From CAXXOK01 sp963666755 (GTDB lineage: Bacteria > Bacillota > Clostridia > Christensenellales > Aristaeellaceae): a stretch of DNA of 64,000 bases. Shown here in pieces: positions 53,289 to 61,476 of this stretch. Numbering within the stretch: position 1 is the stretch's first letter; each line of letters opens with the position of its first letter. A program made the position numbers and the translations under genes. Location of the stretch: contig CAXXGW010000003.1 of NCBI GenBank assembly GCA_963666755.2, positions 1-64,000 of the forward strand, in the 5' to 3' direction. The notes under the pieces are model-generated. The model saw nothing but the letters and a program-made list of their open reading frames with translations, was not told the origin of the DNA and did no database searches.

Positions 53289-53503
53289 AGCCGGAGGGAA
53301 ATGCCCCTCCGGCCAGACTGTCAGAAATGTGGAGGTGCAGGAGGCATTGCCTCCTGCCGGGGTTTGGGGTGGAACCCCAAAGCCTTACGCCGCAGCGCAT
53401 TTGCGAAAGTGAGCGAACAGTGCCGCAGGCGCTATGAGGCGAACGGCGGTGTCACATTGCCGGTTTTTTGACAGTCCCACCGGAAGGGTGTTCCCCTCCG
53501 GCG
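53289..53503 (+). repeat. Composite hairpin repeat with inverted ends
   Basis: Modules in order: CCGGAGGG/CCCTCCGG hairpin (53291-53312); GACTGTCAGAAA (53316-53327); GCAGGAGGCA/TGCCTCCTGC (53337-53357); TTTGGGG/CCCCAAA (53363-53381); a GAGCGAACAG-hairpin-CTATGAGGCGAACGG unit (53411-53445); TTTTTTGACAGTC (53464-53476), the inverse of the earlier GACTGTCA box; and a closing CCGGAAGGG/CCCTCCGG hairpin (53480-53501). Confidence 0.87.
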
Positions 53504-53667
53504 TTCAAGGCACCATCGCGGTCAATCGACCCGTTGGCACGGTTTATTGCGTAAGCGCAACCCATTGCCGCGCACACGCAAATCCGGGTTTCGGGCTTTC
53601 GGCCACATCCCCATTCCGTTTGGCACGGAAGGTCGTGTGCCGCCGCCACCCGCGCAGGCCCTTCCGT
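53504..53667. other. Spacer downstream of the VanW/SH3 gene
   Basis: About 160 bases with small hairpins, TTGCG/CGCAA (53548-53561) and TTCCGT/ACGGAA (about 53615-53632). No U-run and no gene. Confidence 0.4.
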
Positions 53668-55047
53668 TTACACCCGGAAGATGCCCACCGTCAGGCAGCC
53701 GTCGCTCATGAAATAGTTAAAGCGCACCGCATAGGGCAGCTCGTTGGTAAAGATCATCGTAATATCGCCGCCGCCCACCGCCGCGTCAAACCCCACGGGG
53801 CAGTAGTAGATGCCCACCTCGGCGTGCACCTTGCGCCAGTTCACCAGAATAGGCACCTGAATCAAGGCGTTGTAGAGGGTGGTGTTCACCTGACAAGTGC
53901 CGCCGCCGTACCCCCACAACGCACCCGCGCTCATGATGGGGGCGCGGTGGTAACCGGTGGATTTGCGGTACGGGCCCATAATGTCGTAGATGTTCACGGT
54001 TTCGCCCGGCTGCATCACCAGCCCGGAAATGAAGCTGGAGCCGAGGTAGATGTTCCAGTTGCGGCCCTGATAGTTAATCGTGTGGATGCCCACGGCATAG
54101 AAGGTGCTCATGCAGCTGATCAGATCGCCGCTCTGCGCATCCTCCCACGGCACAACGGGGATCACATACCCCACGTCGCTCTGCTGTACATAGCCGGTGG
54201 TGCGCCAGTACGGCAGCGGGTAGCGCCCCTGATCGTCCAGCGCGTCCACCGAAAGGGCGGAGCCTGGGTTAATGGTCTTGAGCACTTCCTTGCCGTTGTT
54301 GGCATAGGAGCGGATTTCGGTGGAGTGGTTCACAAACGCCAGCCCCACATGCTTGACGCACCCGGGGATATCCCCGGCATAGGCGTCGATCCGATCCCAC
54401 TTGAACAGCGAGTCGGTGGGCACGTACCCGTAGGAATTTTTATAGCGGATGTAGCTCCACCCGTTCTGGTTGGCGCTGACGGTTACGCCCTCGTACTTGT
54501 TCACCCGGAAGGTCGAGGCGCTTTTCTCGCTCATTTCCTTGCGGGCCACCACGGATTTGTAGGCATAGGCCTTGAACAGGTCCCGGAACCCTTCCGGCGT
54601 ATTGGCGGATACGTCGGGCGCGGGCGTGGTGGTGGGCAGGGCGGTCAGGGTAACGTCCGTTCCGCCGGATTCGCTCACCTGCCGGATATCAGTCAGGTAT
54701 TTTGTCTGCACATAGCCCTGGTTGCGGCCGAGGTCCACCTTGGTCCACTCGTTGCCCAGTTCCAGTATGGATACGGTTTCGCCCTGCGCAACGCTGCCGT
54801 TGCCAAACGCATCAGTTGCAGGCTCGCGGCGCACCTTGAGCGCCACGGTCGCGGTGGCCACATAGCGCGCGGTATCCGCCTGCGTGCCATCGTCGGTGCC
54901 GACGGTGGCCTGCGGATCCTCCAGCATGTCGGGGGCGGCGGTTTCCTCCCCGCGCGCGGCGGTCGGTATACTCAGGCCCGGCGCTGTCCATAAAAGCGCC
55001 AGGCACAGCGTCCCGGCGCACAGCCGGGCAGCCCAAAGATGTTTCAT
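53668..55047 (-). CDS. Secreted SH3/VanW-domain protein
   Basis: 459 residues. Signal peptide of about 30 residues (MKHLWAARLCAGTLCLALLW). Two bacterial SH3-like repeats (about 60-115, ALKVRREPATDAFGN...GYVQTKYL; and about 160-215) are followed by a C-terminal VanW domain (about 340-459, MQPGETVNIYDIMGPYRKSTGYHRAP...GYGGGTCQVNTTLYNA). SH3 domains bind peptidoglycan; VanW proteins accompany cell-wall and glycopeptide-resistance genes, but no chemistry is proven. It acts in the cell wall. Own promoter, monocistronic. Confidence 0.92.
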   Translation of the reverse strand: MKHLWAARLCAGTLCLALLWTAPGLSIPTAARGEETAAPDMLEDPQATVGTDDGTQADTARYVATATVALKVRREPATDAFGNGSVAQGETVSILELGNEWTKVDLGRNQGYVQTKYLTDIRQVSESGGTDVTLTALPTTTPAPDVSANTPEGFRDLFKAYAYKSVVARKEMSEKSASTFRVNKYEGVTVSANQNGWSYIRYKNSYGYVPTDSLFKWDRIDAYAGDIPGCVKHVGLAFVNHSTEIRSYANNGKEVLKTINPGSALSVDALDDQGRYPLPYWRTTGYVQQSDVGYVIPVVPWEDAQSGDLISCMSTFYAVGIHTINYQGRNWNIYLGSSFISGLVMQPGETVNIYDIMGPYRKSTGYHRAPIMSAGALWGYGGGTCQVNTTLYNALIQVPILVNWRKVHAEVGIYYCPVGFDAAVGGGDITMIFTNELPYAVRFNYFMSDGCLTVGIFRV

Positions 55048-55091
55048 GTGCGCACTCCTGTCAGTTCCAATAAAAATCGGGGGTCGCGTCC

Positions 55092-55120
55092 ATTATATCG
55101 GGCGGCGGCCCCCGCGTCAA
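55092..55120 (-). promoter_or_regulatory. Sigma-A promoter of the VanW/SH3 gene
   Basis: Minus-strand -35 TTGACG (55120-55115) and perfect -10 TATAAT (55097-55092), 17-base spacer. The -35 lies eight bases from the end of the LacI gene. Confidence 0.85.
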
Positions 55121-55127
55121 GCGGAGC

Positions 55128-56156
55128 TCAGGGCAGGCGCGGCGGGGCGACGCTGCCGCGCTCCACCAGGCTTACGCTCATTTCGGTCTTGAGGGTGCAG
55201 TATTTCAGGCGTCCCACCAGCGACAGCAGCGTGCGCACCGCAATGGTGCCCATATCCTGCCGGTACACGCGGATGGTGCTCAGCGGCGGGGTGCAGAACT
55301 GGCAGATGGACACGTCGTCCATGCCAATCAGGGATACGTCCTGCGGCACGACATACCCTTTCTCCGACAGGGCGCGCATGCAGCCCACGGCCATGATGTC
55401 GTTGCCTGCAAAAAAACCGGTGGGGGGCACGCGCCCGCCGTCCAGCAGCGCGCGCATATCGCGGTAAGCGCCGTCCAGCGTGGGGGTCACGCGCCACAGG
55501 CTTTCGTCGTCCACGGCCAAATCGTGCTCGCGCAGGGCGGCTTCAAAGCCCTTGCGGCGGTAGCGCATGTTGCTGAACTCCACCTTGCTGGTGATGTGCC
55601 CGATGCGCCGGTGCCCGGCCGCGTACAGGGCGTTGGTGGCCTGATAGCCCGCGTCGTAGTTGTTCATAACCACGGCGTGCACCTGCTCGTGGCGGAACAG
55701 GTTATCCAGCGCCACCAGCGGCGAGGCGCAGTGGGAGAACAGCTCCAGATCCTCGGTGTACATTTCGGTGCCCAGCAGCAGGATGCCCGCGCACTGTTCC
55801 GCGCAGATGGCGCGGATGCGCTCGCGGTAGTCGCTCTCCATCGCCGTGTGGATGTGCGTGATAATCAGTTCATGCCCTTCGGCCTGGCACTCGCGCTCCA
55901 CCGCCTCGACCAGCTCCATAAAAAACTGGGTGTCCATCACCACCAGCCCGTGGCGCTTGAACATCACCAGGCGGATATAGCTCTTTTCCGGCGCATTCTT
56001 GCCCGCCTTGCTGGCGACGTAGCCCATCTCCTCCGCCAGCTTCAGGATGTGGCGGGTGTTCTCCTTGCTGACGCCGGGTCTGCCGTTGAGCGCGTTGCTG
56101 ACCGTCGCGGGCGATACCCCCGCGCGCGCGGCGATATCGCGTACCCTGACCTTCAT
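55128..56156 (-). CDS. LacI-family transcriptional regulator (2)
   Basis: About 342 residues. HTH VRDIAARAGVSPATVSNALNGRPGVS at the N-terminus, hinge near residue 50-60, effector domain with GFFAGNDIMAVGCMRALSEKGY and DVSLIGMDDVSICQF. The ATG at 56156 is preferred over one four codons upstream because GGAGAGG is then 11 bases away. It is transcribed divergently from the ribokinase-like gene, with several CGTTTG half-sites between, so it probably controls that kinase and perhaps the sugar operon to the right. Confidence 0.93.
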   Translation of the reverse strand: MKVRVRDIAARAGVSPATVSNALNGRPGVSKENTRHILKLAEEMGYVASKAGKNAPEKSYIRLVMFKRHGLVVMDTQFFMELVEAVERECQAEGHELIITHIHTAMESDYRERIRAICAEQCAGILLLGTEMYTEDLELFSHCASPLVALDNLFRHEQVHAVVMNNYDAGYQATNALYAAGHRRIGHITSKVEFSNMRYRRKGFEAALREHDLAVDDESLWRVTPTLDGAYRDMRALLDGGRVPPTGFFAGNDIMAVGCMRALSEKGYVVPQDVSLIGMDDVSICQFCTPPLSTIRVYRQDMGTIAVRTLLSLVGRLKYCTLKTEMSVSLVERGSVAPPRLP

Positions 56157-56235
56157 GCGTTGTTCCATCCTCTCCGGAAACCCGACCCGTGGGCGGTTAC
56201 ACCTGTGTGCCCGCCGACGGGCTTTCCTTGTTTCT

Positions 56236-56290
56236 ATGATATCACAAGACTAAACAAATGCAAGCGTTTGCTGAATATTTTGCAAACAAA
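56236..56290 (-). promoter_or_regulatory. lacI(2) promoter and operator
   Basis: Minus-strand -35 TTGCAT (56263-56258) and -10 TATCAT (56241-56236), 16-base spacer. An imperfect LacI-type palindrome GCAAGCGTTTGC (56260-56271) overlaps the -35, and TTGCAAACAAA lies at 56280-56290. Confidence 0.7.
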
Positions 56291-56362
56291 CCCCGGCTGT
56301 GTTTACGTAGCATGGGTGCGGAATGCCACAAAATACGTCATTTTGGGAATAAACCGCCGCTG

Positions 56363-56400
56363 AACGTTTGTTGACACCGCCCTCGCCCGCATGGTATACT
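56363..56400 (+). promoter_or_regulatory. Ribokinase-like gene promoter with LacI half-site
   Basis: Plus-strand -35 TTGACA (56371-56376) and -10 TATACT (56395-56400), 18-base spacer. AACGTTTG (56363-56370) abuts the -35. Confidence 0.75.
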
Positions 56401-56461
56401 GTGGTCAAAATCGGCCCGGCAGCCCCGTGGGCGCGCGGGCGCAAGGAGCGCGAAACCCTAG

Positions 56462-57337
56462 ATGAAAATCCTGAATTACGGCTCCATGAACATCGACCGT
56501 GTTTATGCCGTGGAGCACACCGTACGGCCGGGCGAAACCATTCTGGCCGACGGCATGACCCTCTACTGCGGCGGGAAGGGCCTTAACCAGTCCATCGCCA
56601 TTGCCAAGGCGGGCGGCGAAATTTACCACGCGGGCCTGCTGGGCGAGGATGGGGACATGCTTTTGGACGCCCTGACCCGCTACGGGGTGGACACCCGTTA
56701 CATCCGCCACGTGCCGGGCGCAAGCTCGCACACCGTCATTCAGGTGGACGCAAACGGGCAGAACTGCATTATCGTCTGCCCGGGGGAAAACGTGCGCGTG
56801 ACCGACGAGGCCATCGACCAGACGCTGGAAGGCTTTGCGGCGGGCGATCTGCTGGTGCTGCAAAACGAGCTGGACAACATCCCCTCGCTGCTGGGCAAGG
56901 CGGCCGCCAAAGGGCTTACGGTGGTCTTCAACCCCTCGCCCGTCAATGCCGCGCTGGCCGATTACCCGCTGGAACACGTCGGCTGGTTCCTGATGAACGA
57001 GCTGGAAGGCGAAGCCCTGACCGGCGAAACCGACCCCGAGCGTATTCTGGCTGTGATGGCGGAGCGTTACCCCACCGCAAGCGTGGTGCTCACGCTGGGC
57101 GCGCAGGGGGCCTACTGTGTGCACGCGGGCAACACCTACTACCAGCCCGCCTTCCCCGTCAAGGCGGTGGATACGACCGCCGCGGGCGATACCTTTACCG
57201 GATACCTTGTGGCGGGGCTGGCCCGCGGCGAAGCGCTGCCCACGGTGCTGGAGCGCGCGGCCCGCGCCAGCAGCATCACCGTAAGCCGCAAAGGCGCGGC
57301 GGATTCCATCCCCGGCTGGCAGGAGCTGGAAGCCTGA
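56462..57337 (+). CDS. PfkB-family kinase, ribokinase-like
   Basis: 291 residues, complete PfkB fold. Signature 1 GGKGLNQSIAIAKAGGEIYHAGLLGEDG near residues 37-65 and signature 2 DTTAAGDTFTGYLVAGL near 237-253, with the catalytic Asp in AAGD and the GAQG ATP loop. Ribokinase is the closest recognisable type; adenosine or fructose kinases are less likely. It phosphorylates a sugar at the hydroxymethyl end with ATP. Divergent from lacI(2) and facing the second transketolase operon. Confidence 0.9.
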   Translation: MKILNYGSMNIDRVYAVEHTVRPGETILADGMTLYCGGKGLNQSIAIAKAGGEIYHAGLLGEDGDMLLDALTRYGVDTRYIRHVPGASSHTVIQVDANGQNCIIVCPGENVRVTDEAIDQTLEGFAAGDLLVLQNELDNIPSLLGKAAAKGLTVVFNPSPVNAALADYPLEHVGWFLMNELEGEALTGETDPERILAVMAERYPTASVVLTLGAQGAYCVHAGNTYYQPAFPVKAVDTTAAGDTFTGYLVAGLARGEALPTVLERAARASSITVSRKGAADSIPGWQELEA

Positions 57338-57441
57338 GCCACAGCGTGCAAGGCAGTTTCCGCCTGTACGCCAAAGGGGAAGCGAACCTCTGGCAAGCGC
57401 CCTGAAAATGCGTCCTGAAAACTGCATACCCTCCACTATCC

Positions 57442-57492
57442 AAAACGGCGGACCGCGCCGGGGCAATGTCCCCGGTGGCGGTCCGCCGCTTT
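57442..57492. terminator. Bidirectional terminator between convergent sugar genes
   Basis: GGCGGACCGC (57447-57456) pairs with GCGGTCCGCC (57478-57487), enclosing a second CCGGGG/CCCCGG hairpin. CAAAAC on the left gives a GTTTTG tail leftward; GCTTTC follows rightward. Confidence 0.8.
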
Positions 57493-57628
57493 CGCAGGTT
57501 TATGCAGGTGCCCCTGCCCCAGCACGGCGCGGCGGCAACGGGGCACATCCGCCGCCGCCGCACCGGCTTGACTGGGTGGGGTTCGGGGCCTGCACGCCCC
57601 GTTTCAGGCCCGCCGAGGCCGGGCCGGA

Positions 57629-59032
57629 TCAGCTGTGACGGTATACATCCCAACCCATGTAGTTGCCCAGCGCCTCTTCCAGCACATCGGCGCACTGCGC
57701 CTGCGCCAGCGCCACATGGTGCTCGTAGCCGTTTTTCGTCAGGTGGCGCATCAGGCCGTTCAGGTCGGGCACTTCGCACACGGCCACGCCGCCGAAGGTG
57801 GGCAACGGGTCGGCGGTAAAGGTGCCTTCACCCAGATAGCACTTGATTTTGCCGTTGCGATCGTCGGTGCTCACCTTGAGATACGTCATCGCGGACGGGC
57901 GCACGCGGCCCTTGAGCGCCCCGAAGCTCACGTCGGTGCCCAGCGTGGTGGCCAGAATGTCCAGATTGCCGATGACCGGCTTTTCCTGAAACGCGCAAGC
58001 CGGGTAGTTGCTGCAATGGACGTTGATGCACTTGTTGGGCTCGTTTTTGTAGTTGTTGTTCCAATCCTGATAGATGGGCGGCACGCCGCCCGCCTTCAGC
58101 AGGGCCAGCATGCTTACCGCGCCCATCACGTCGGTCTCGCAGGCGCTGGGCATGCCCTTTTCGCCCATCATGCTCATGACCAGGCACATGGCGCAGCCAT
58201 AGTTGGCCTCCACACTGTCCCAGCACTGGATGGCGCTGGCTTCGCAATGGTGGTCGCGCATCCAGTTTTCAATGGCGATGCACAGCTTGGCCTGCCGCAC
58301 CAGCTTTTCGTTTTCGGTACCGGGCTGCACCTCGCCGTAGCCGGTAATCTCCGCGATTTTCGCACTCACCTGCGCCGGATCGTCCAGCGCGGCGATGTCC
58401 GCCAGTATCTCGCTGAAATCCTCCGTCTCTACGGTAATGCCGCACTGTTGCAACAGCTTTTCGGAGTAGCGCACCGTGCGGAAGGGCATTACGCGCGCGC
58501 CGATCTGCGCAATGCGTGCGCTGCGCAGGGTCTTGACCACCGCGCACACGGCGGCAAAGCGCGTCACGTCGGCGTGGAACTCCTCGCCGTCCACCGGGCA
58601 GGTGTGCCGGGCGGTGAGCGTATACCTGATGCCGTACTGGTAGAGGTTGTTGCACAGGCTCAGCTTGCCGCAGAACGCGTCACGGCGGTTTTCCAGCTGC
58701 AGCTTGTCAAAATCGTCGTCGCAGGCCTGGATCAGGATGGGGCAGGTGAGGCCGCTCCAGCGCAGCGCGTCGGCAATGCCGGTTTCTTCGCCAAAGTTGG
58801 GCAGGCTCACAATCACGCCGTCGATTTCGTCGGCATGGGCCTTGAACAGTGCCGCGCAGCGTTTGGCCTCGTCGAAGGTCATGGTTTCGCCCATGAACGT
58901 ATCCTCGGGCGTCAGGGTAATCACCTGATGTCCCCAGGCCTGCAGCGACGCGAGGAGCTTTTCGCGCGCGGTCGCCACCAGATGGTCGGGGAAGAAGCTG
59001 CGGTTGCTGATGAGTACGCCGAATGTTGCCAT
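57629..59032 (-). CDS. L-fucose/L-arabinose isomerase-like protein
   Basis: 467 residues. The N-terminal Rossmann-like domain has DGVIVSLPNFGEETGIADALRW. The later blocks ENWMRDHHCEASAIQCWDSVEANYGCAMCLVMSMM and ACETDVMGAVSML, with a Glu and Asp that could bind Mn2+, match the fucose/arabinose isomerase superfamily, and the second half ends with HVALAQAQCADVLEEALGNYMGW. Interconverts an aldose and a ketose, sugar unknown. ATG at 59032 after AAGGAGG. Last gene of the operon, 45 bases after the FGGY kinase. Confidence 0.88.
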   Translation of the reverse strand: MATFGVLISNRSFFPDHLVATAREKLLASLQAWGHQVITLTPEDTFMGETMTFDEAKRCAALFKAHADEIDGVIVSLPNFGEETGIADALRWSGLTCPILIQACDDDFDKLQLENRRDAFCGKLSLCNNLYQYGIRYTLTARHTCPVDGEEFHADVTRFAAVCAVVKTLRSARIAQIGARVMPFRTVRYSEKLLQQCGITVETEDFSEILADIAALDDPAQVSAKIAEITGYGEVQPGTENEKLVRQAKLCIAIENWMRDHHCEASAIQCWDSVEANYGCAMCLVMSMMGEKGMPSACETDVMGAVSMLALLKAGGVPPIYQDWNNNYKNEPNKCINVHCSNYPACAFQEKPVIGNLDILATTLGTDVSFGALKGRVRPSAMTYLKVSTDDRNGKIKCYLGEGTFTADPLPTFGGVAVCEVPDLNGLMRHLTKNGYEHHVALAQAQCADVLEEALGNYMGWDVYRHS

Positions 59033-59077
59033 GGTGTTTCCTCCTTACAGCGGGCGACGCGCGCCCGCGTTGCTTTG

Positions 59078-60556
59078 TCAGGTACGGCAGCGCGCCACCG
59101 CGCCCTGCCAGCCGGCCAGCAGCGATGCGCGCGCGGCGGGGTCGAGGGTCGGCGTATACACAGCGCCCCCCTGCGCCCGCGCGGGGATTTGATCCAATGC
59201 CGCGTACAGCCCGGCGCTCAGCCCGGCCATGTAGCCCGCGCCCAGCGCGCTCAGCTCACTGTGGGCGGCGCAGCGCACGGTGCAGCCCAGCAGGTCGGCC
59301 AGAAACTGCATCAGCAGGCGGTTGCGGGTCGGCCCGCCGTCCACACGCAGCTCGGCCGGGGTTGCGCCGCTGTCGCGCCCCATGGCGGCGATCACGTCCG
59401 CATCCTGATAGGCGATGCTTTCCAGCGCGGCGCGCACCAGATGCGCCCGCCGGGTGCCGCGGTTCATGCCCACAACGGCGGCACGGGCCGCGCCGTCAAA
59501 GTAGGGCGCGCCCAGCCCCGAAAAGGCGGGCACCAGATAAACGCCCTCGGTATCGGGCACGGTCGCGGCCAGCGCCTCCACCTCGTCGATGTCGCGCACC
59601 AGCTCCGCCTCGTCGCGCAGCCAGCACAGCGTATCCGCCGAGCAGGTGATGTTGCCTTCCAGCACATAGCAGGTGCTGCCCTGAAACCCGAAGCCCACCG
59701 AGGCGGACAGGCCGTTCTGGGAAAACGCGGGCTGCGCGCCTACATTCAGCATCACGCTGCTGCCGGTGCCGAAGGTGGCTTTGGCCATGCCCGGCGCGGT
59801 GCACCCCTGCCCGAACAGCGAGGCGTGGCTGTCCCCCATCACGCCGGTGATGCGGATGCCCGCCGGAAGGCCTTCGCAGGCGGTCAGGCCGAAATCCCCG
59901 TCCGAGGGGAGGATGCGGGGCAGGCAATCCATGGGGATGCCGAACAGCGCGCACAGCTGCGTATCCCACCGGAGCGTGCGCAAATCGCAAAGCGCGGTGC
60001 GGCTGGCGTTGCTTACATCGGTGGCAAACATGGCCCCGCCGGTCAGGCGGTAGATGAGGTAACTGTCCACCGTGCCGATGCAAAGCTCCCCCGCCGCGGC
60101 GCGCGCGCACAGTTCCGGCCGGGCGCGCAGGACGCTTGCCGCCTTGGCCGCCGGGTAATACGGCGAAAGCGCCAGCCCCGTGCGGGCCCGCACCTCGGGC
60201 GCGTGGGCGGAAAGCTCCTCGCAGAGCGCCTCGCCGCGCACATCCTGCCAGACCACCGCCGGGCAGACCGGCTCGCCGGTCGCGCGATCCCACAGGACAG
60301 TCGTTTCGCGCTGGTTGCTGATGCCCAAAGCCGCGATCTGCGCCGGTTCCAGCCCTGCCGTGACGGCGGCGACGCCTTCGCGCACGTTTTGCCAGATTTC
60401 CGCCGCGTCATGCTCCACATGGCCGGGGGCGGGGTAGGTTTGCCGGTGGTTTTTGGAAAACCGGCGCACGATTTCGCCCTGCGCGTCCAGCAGGAACACC
60501 TTGCTGGCCGACGTGCTCTGGTCGACGGCTACCGCATATCGCTGCACGCTGTTCAC
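59078..60556 (-). CDS. FGGY-family carbohydrate kinase
   Basis: 492 residues, full FGGY fold with two actin-like halves. AVAVDQSTSASKVFLLD, ALGISNQRETTVLWDRATGEPV, GDSHASLFGQGC, FGTGSSVML and LVPAFSGLGAPYFD resemble glycerol kinase and related pentulose kinases most. The context (split transketolase, sugar isomerase, ribose-type importer) argues for a ketopentose such as a ribulose, xylulose or apulose rather than glycerol. The start is GTG at 60556, overlapping the transketolase stop (GTGA). Confidence 0.92.
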   Translation of the reverse strand: MNSVQRYAVAVDQSTSASKVFLLDAQGEIVRRFSKNHRQTYPAPGHVEHDAAEIWQNVREGVAAVTAGLEPAQIAALGISNQRETTVLWDRATGEPVCPAVVWQDVRGEALCEELSAHAPEVRARTGLALSPYYPAAKAASVLRARPELCARAAAGELCIGTVDSYLIYRLTGGAMFATDVSNASRTALCDLRTLRWDTQLCALFGIPMDCLPRILPSDGDFGLTACEGLPAGIRITGVMGDSHASLFGQGCTAPGMAKATFGTGSSVMLNVGAQPAFSQNGLSASVGFGFQGSTCYVLEGNITCSADTLCWLRDEAELVRDIDEVEALAATVPDTEGVYLVPAFSGLGAPYFDGAARAAVVGMNRGTRRAHLVRAALESIAYQDADVIAAMGRDSGATPAELRVDGGPTRNRLLMQFLADLLGCTVRCAAHSELSALGAGYMAGLSAGLYAALDQIPARAQGGAVYTPTLDPAARASLLAGWQGAVARCRT

Positions 60557-61476
60557 CGCCCCTGCCGTACGGTCGCCGCGATGCCTTGGGGTGTGAGGCC
60601 ATAATGGGCAAACACCTCGGCGCTGGTGCCGGAGTAGAGCTTTTCGTCCGGCAGGCCCAGAATGCGCATACGCGTGGGTTTCCGCTGGCAGAGCACCTCG
60701 GCCACCGCCGCGCCCAGCCCGCCGTGCACGCTGTGCTCCTCCACGGTGGCCACAAAGCCGGTTTCGGCGGCTTCCAGAATGGCGGCTTCGTCCAGCGGGC
60801 GCAGGGTGTGCATATCGTACACCGAAACCTGCACGCCTTCGGCGGCCAGCAGTTCCGCAGCCATCAGCGAGGGGTACACCATCTCCCCGCAGGCGATCAG
60901 CGCCGCCTGCGTGCCGCGCCGCAGCACGTTGGCCTTGCCGGGCACAAACGGCACCTCGTTTTCATACACCACGGGCACGGCGCCGCGGCCCATGCGCACA
61001 TACGCCGGTTCGCCGGACGCAGCCAGATAGCGCGTAAGCGCCGCCGTCTGCGGGCCGTCGCAGGGCAGGTAGATTTCCAGCCCCGGGATGGCGCGCAGCA
61101 GCGCGATATCCTGCGTGGCGTGGTGGGTAGAGCCCAGCGCGCCGTAGCTGACCCCGCCGGACACCCCGATGATCTTGACATTCATGTGGCTGTACGCCAC
61201 ATCCACCTTCACCTGCTCGGCGGAGCGCAACGAGTAAAAGCACGCCGGGCCGCACACAAAGGGGCGCGCGCCGCCGTTGGCCAGCCCCGCCGAAATGCCG
61301 ATGGCATCCTGCTCGGCAATGCCGCACTCCACAAACTGCGCGGGCAGCTCGTCGGCAAAACGGGTCAGGGTCACGCTGCCACGGCTGTCGGTCGCCACGG
61401 CAAACAGCTTCGGGTCCTGCCGGGCCAGCGCCAGAATCGTATCGGTAAAAGCCTCGCGGGCCGTTTCCATCCTCAT
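60553..61476 (-). CDS. Transketolase, C-terminal subunit (copy 2)
   Basis: 307 residues, pyrimidine-binding plus C-terminal domains. FVECGIAEQDAIGISAGLANGG holds the conserved Glu; THHATQDIALLRAIPG and VYDMHTLRPLDEAAI follow. It is clearly a homologue of the copy at 18869-19789 but diverged. ATG at 61476 overlaps the upstream stop (ATGA). It forms a heteromer with the next gene. Confidence 0.93.
   Translation of the reverse strand: MRMETAREAFTDTILALARQDPKLFAVATDSRGSVTLTRFADELPAQFVECGIAEQDAIGISAGLANGGARPFVCGPACFYSLRSAEQVKVDVAYSHMNVKIIGVSGGVSYGALGSTHHATQDIALLRAIPGLEIYLPCDGPQTAALTRYLAASGEPAYVRMGRGAVPVVYENEVPFVPGKANVLRRGTQAALIACGEMVYPSLMAAELLAAEGVQVSVYDMHTLRPLDEAAILEAAETGFVATVEEHSVHGGLGAAVAEVLCQRKPTRMRILGLPDEKLYSGTSAEVFAHYGLTPQGIAATVRQGR

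Noticed and set aside
55128..57337. lacI(2)-ribokinase pair as part of the same operon as the transketolase genes
   Set aside because: The kinase is on the opposite strand and a bidirectional terminator separates it from the operon; only a regulatory link is possible.
57635..60604. Plus-strand open frame of about 990 codons
   Set aside because: Antisense of the isomerase and FGGY kinase genes, which have clear motifs and ribosome sites.
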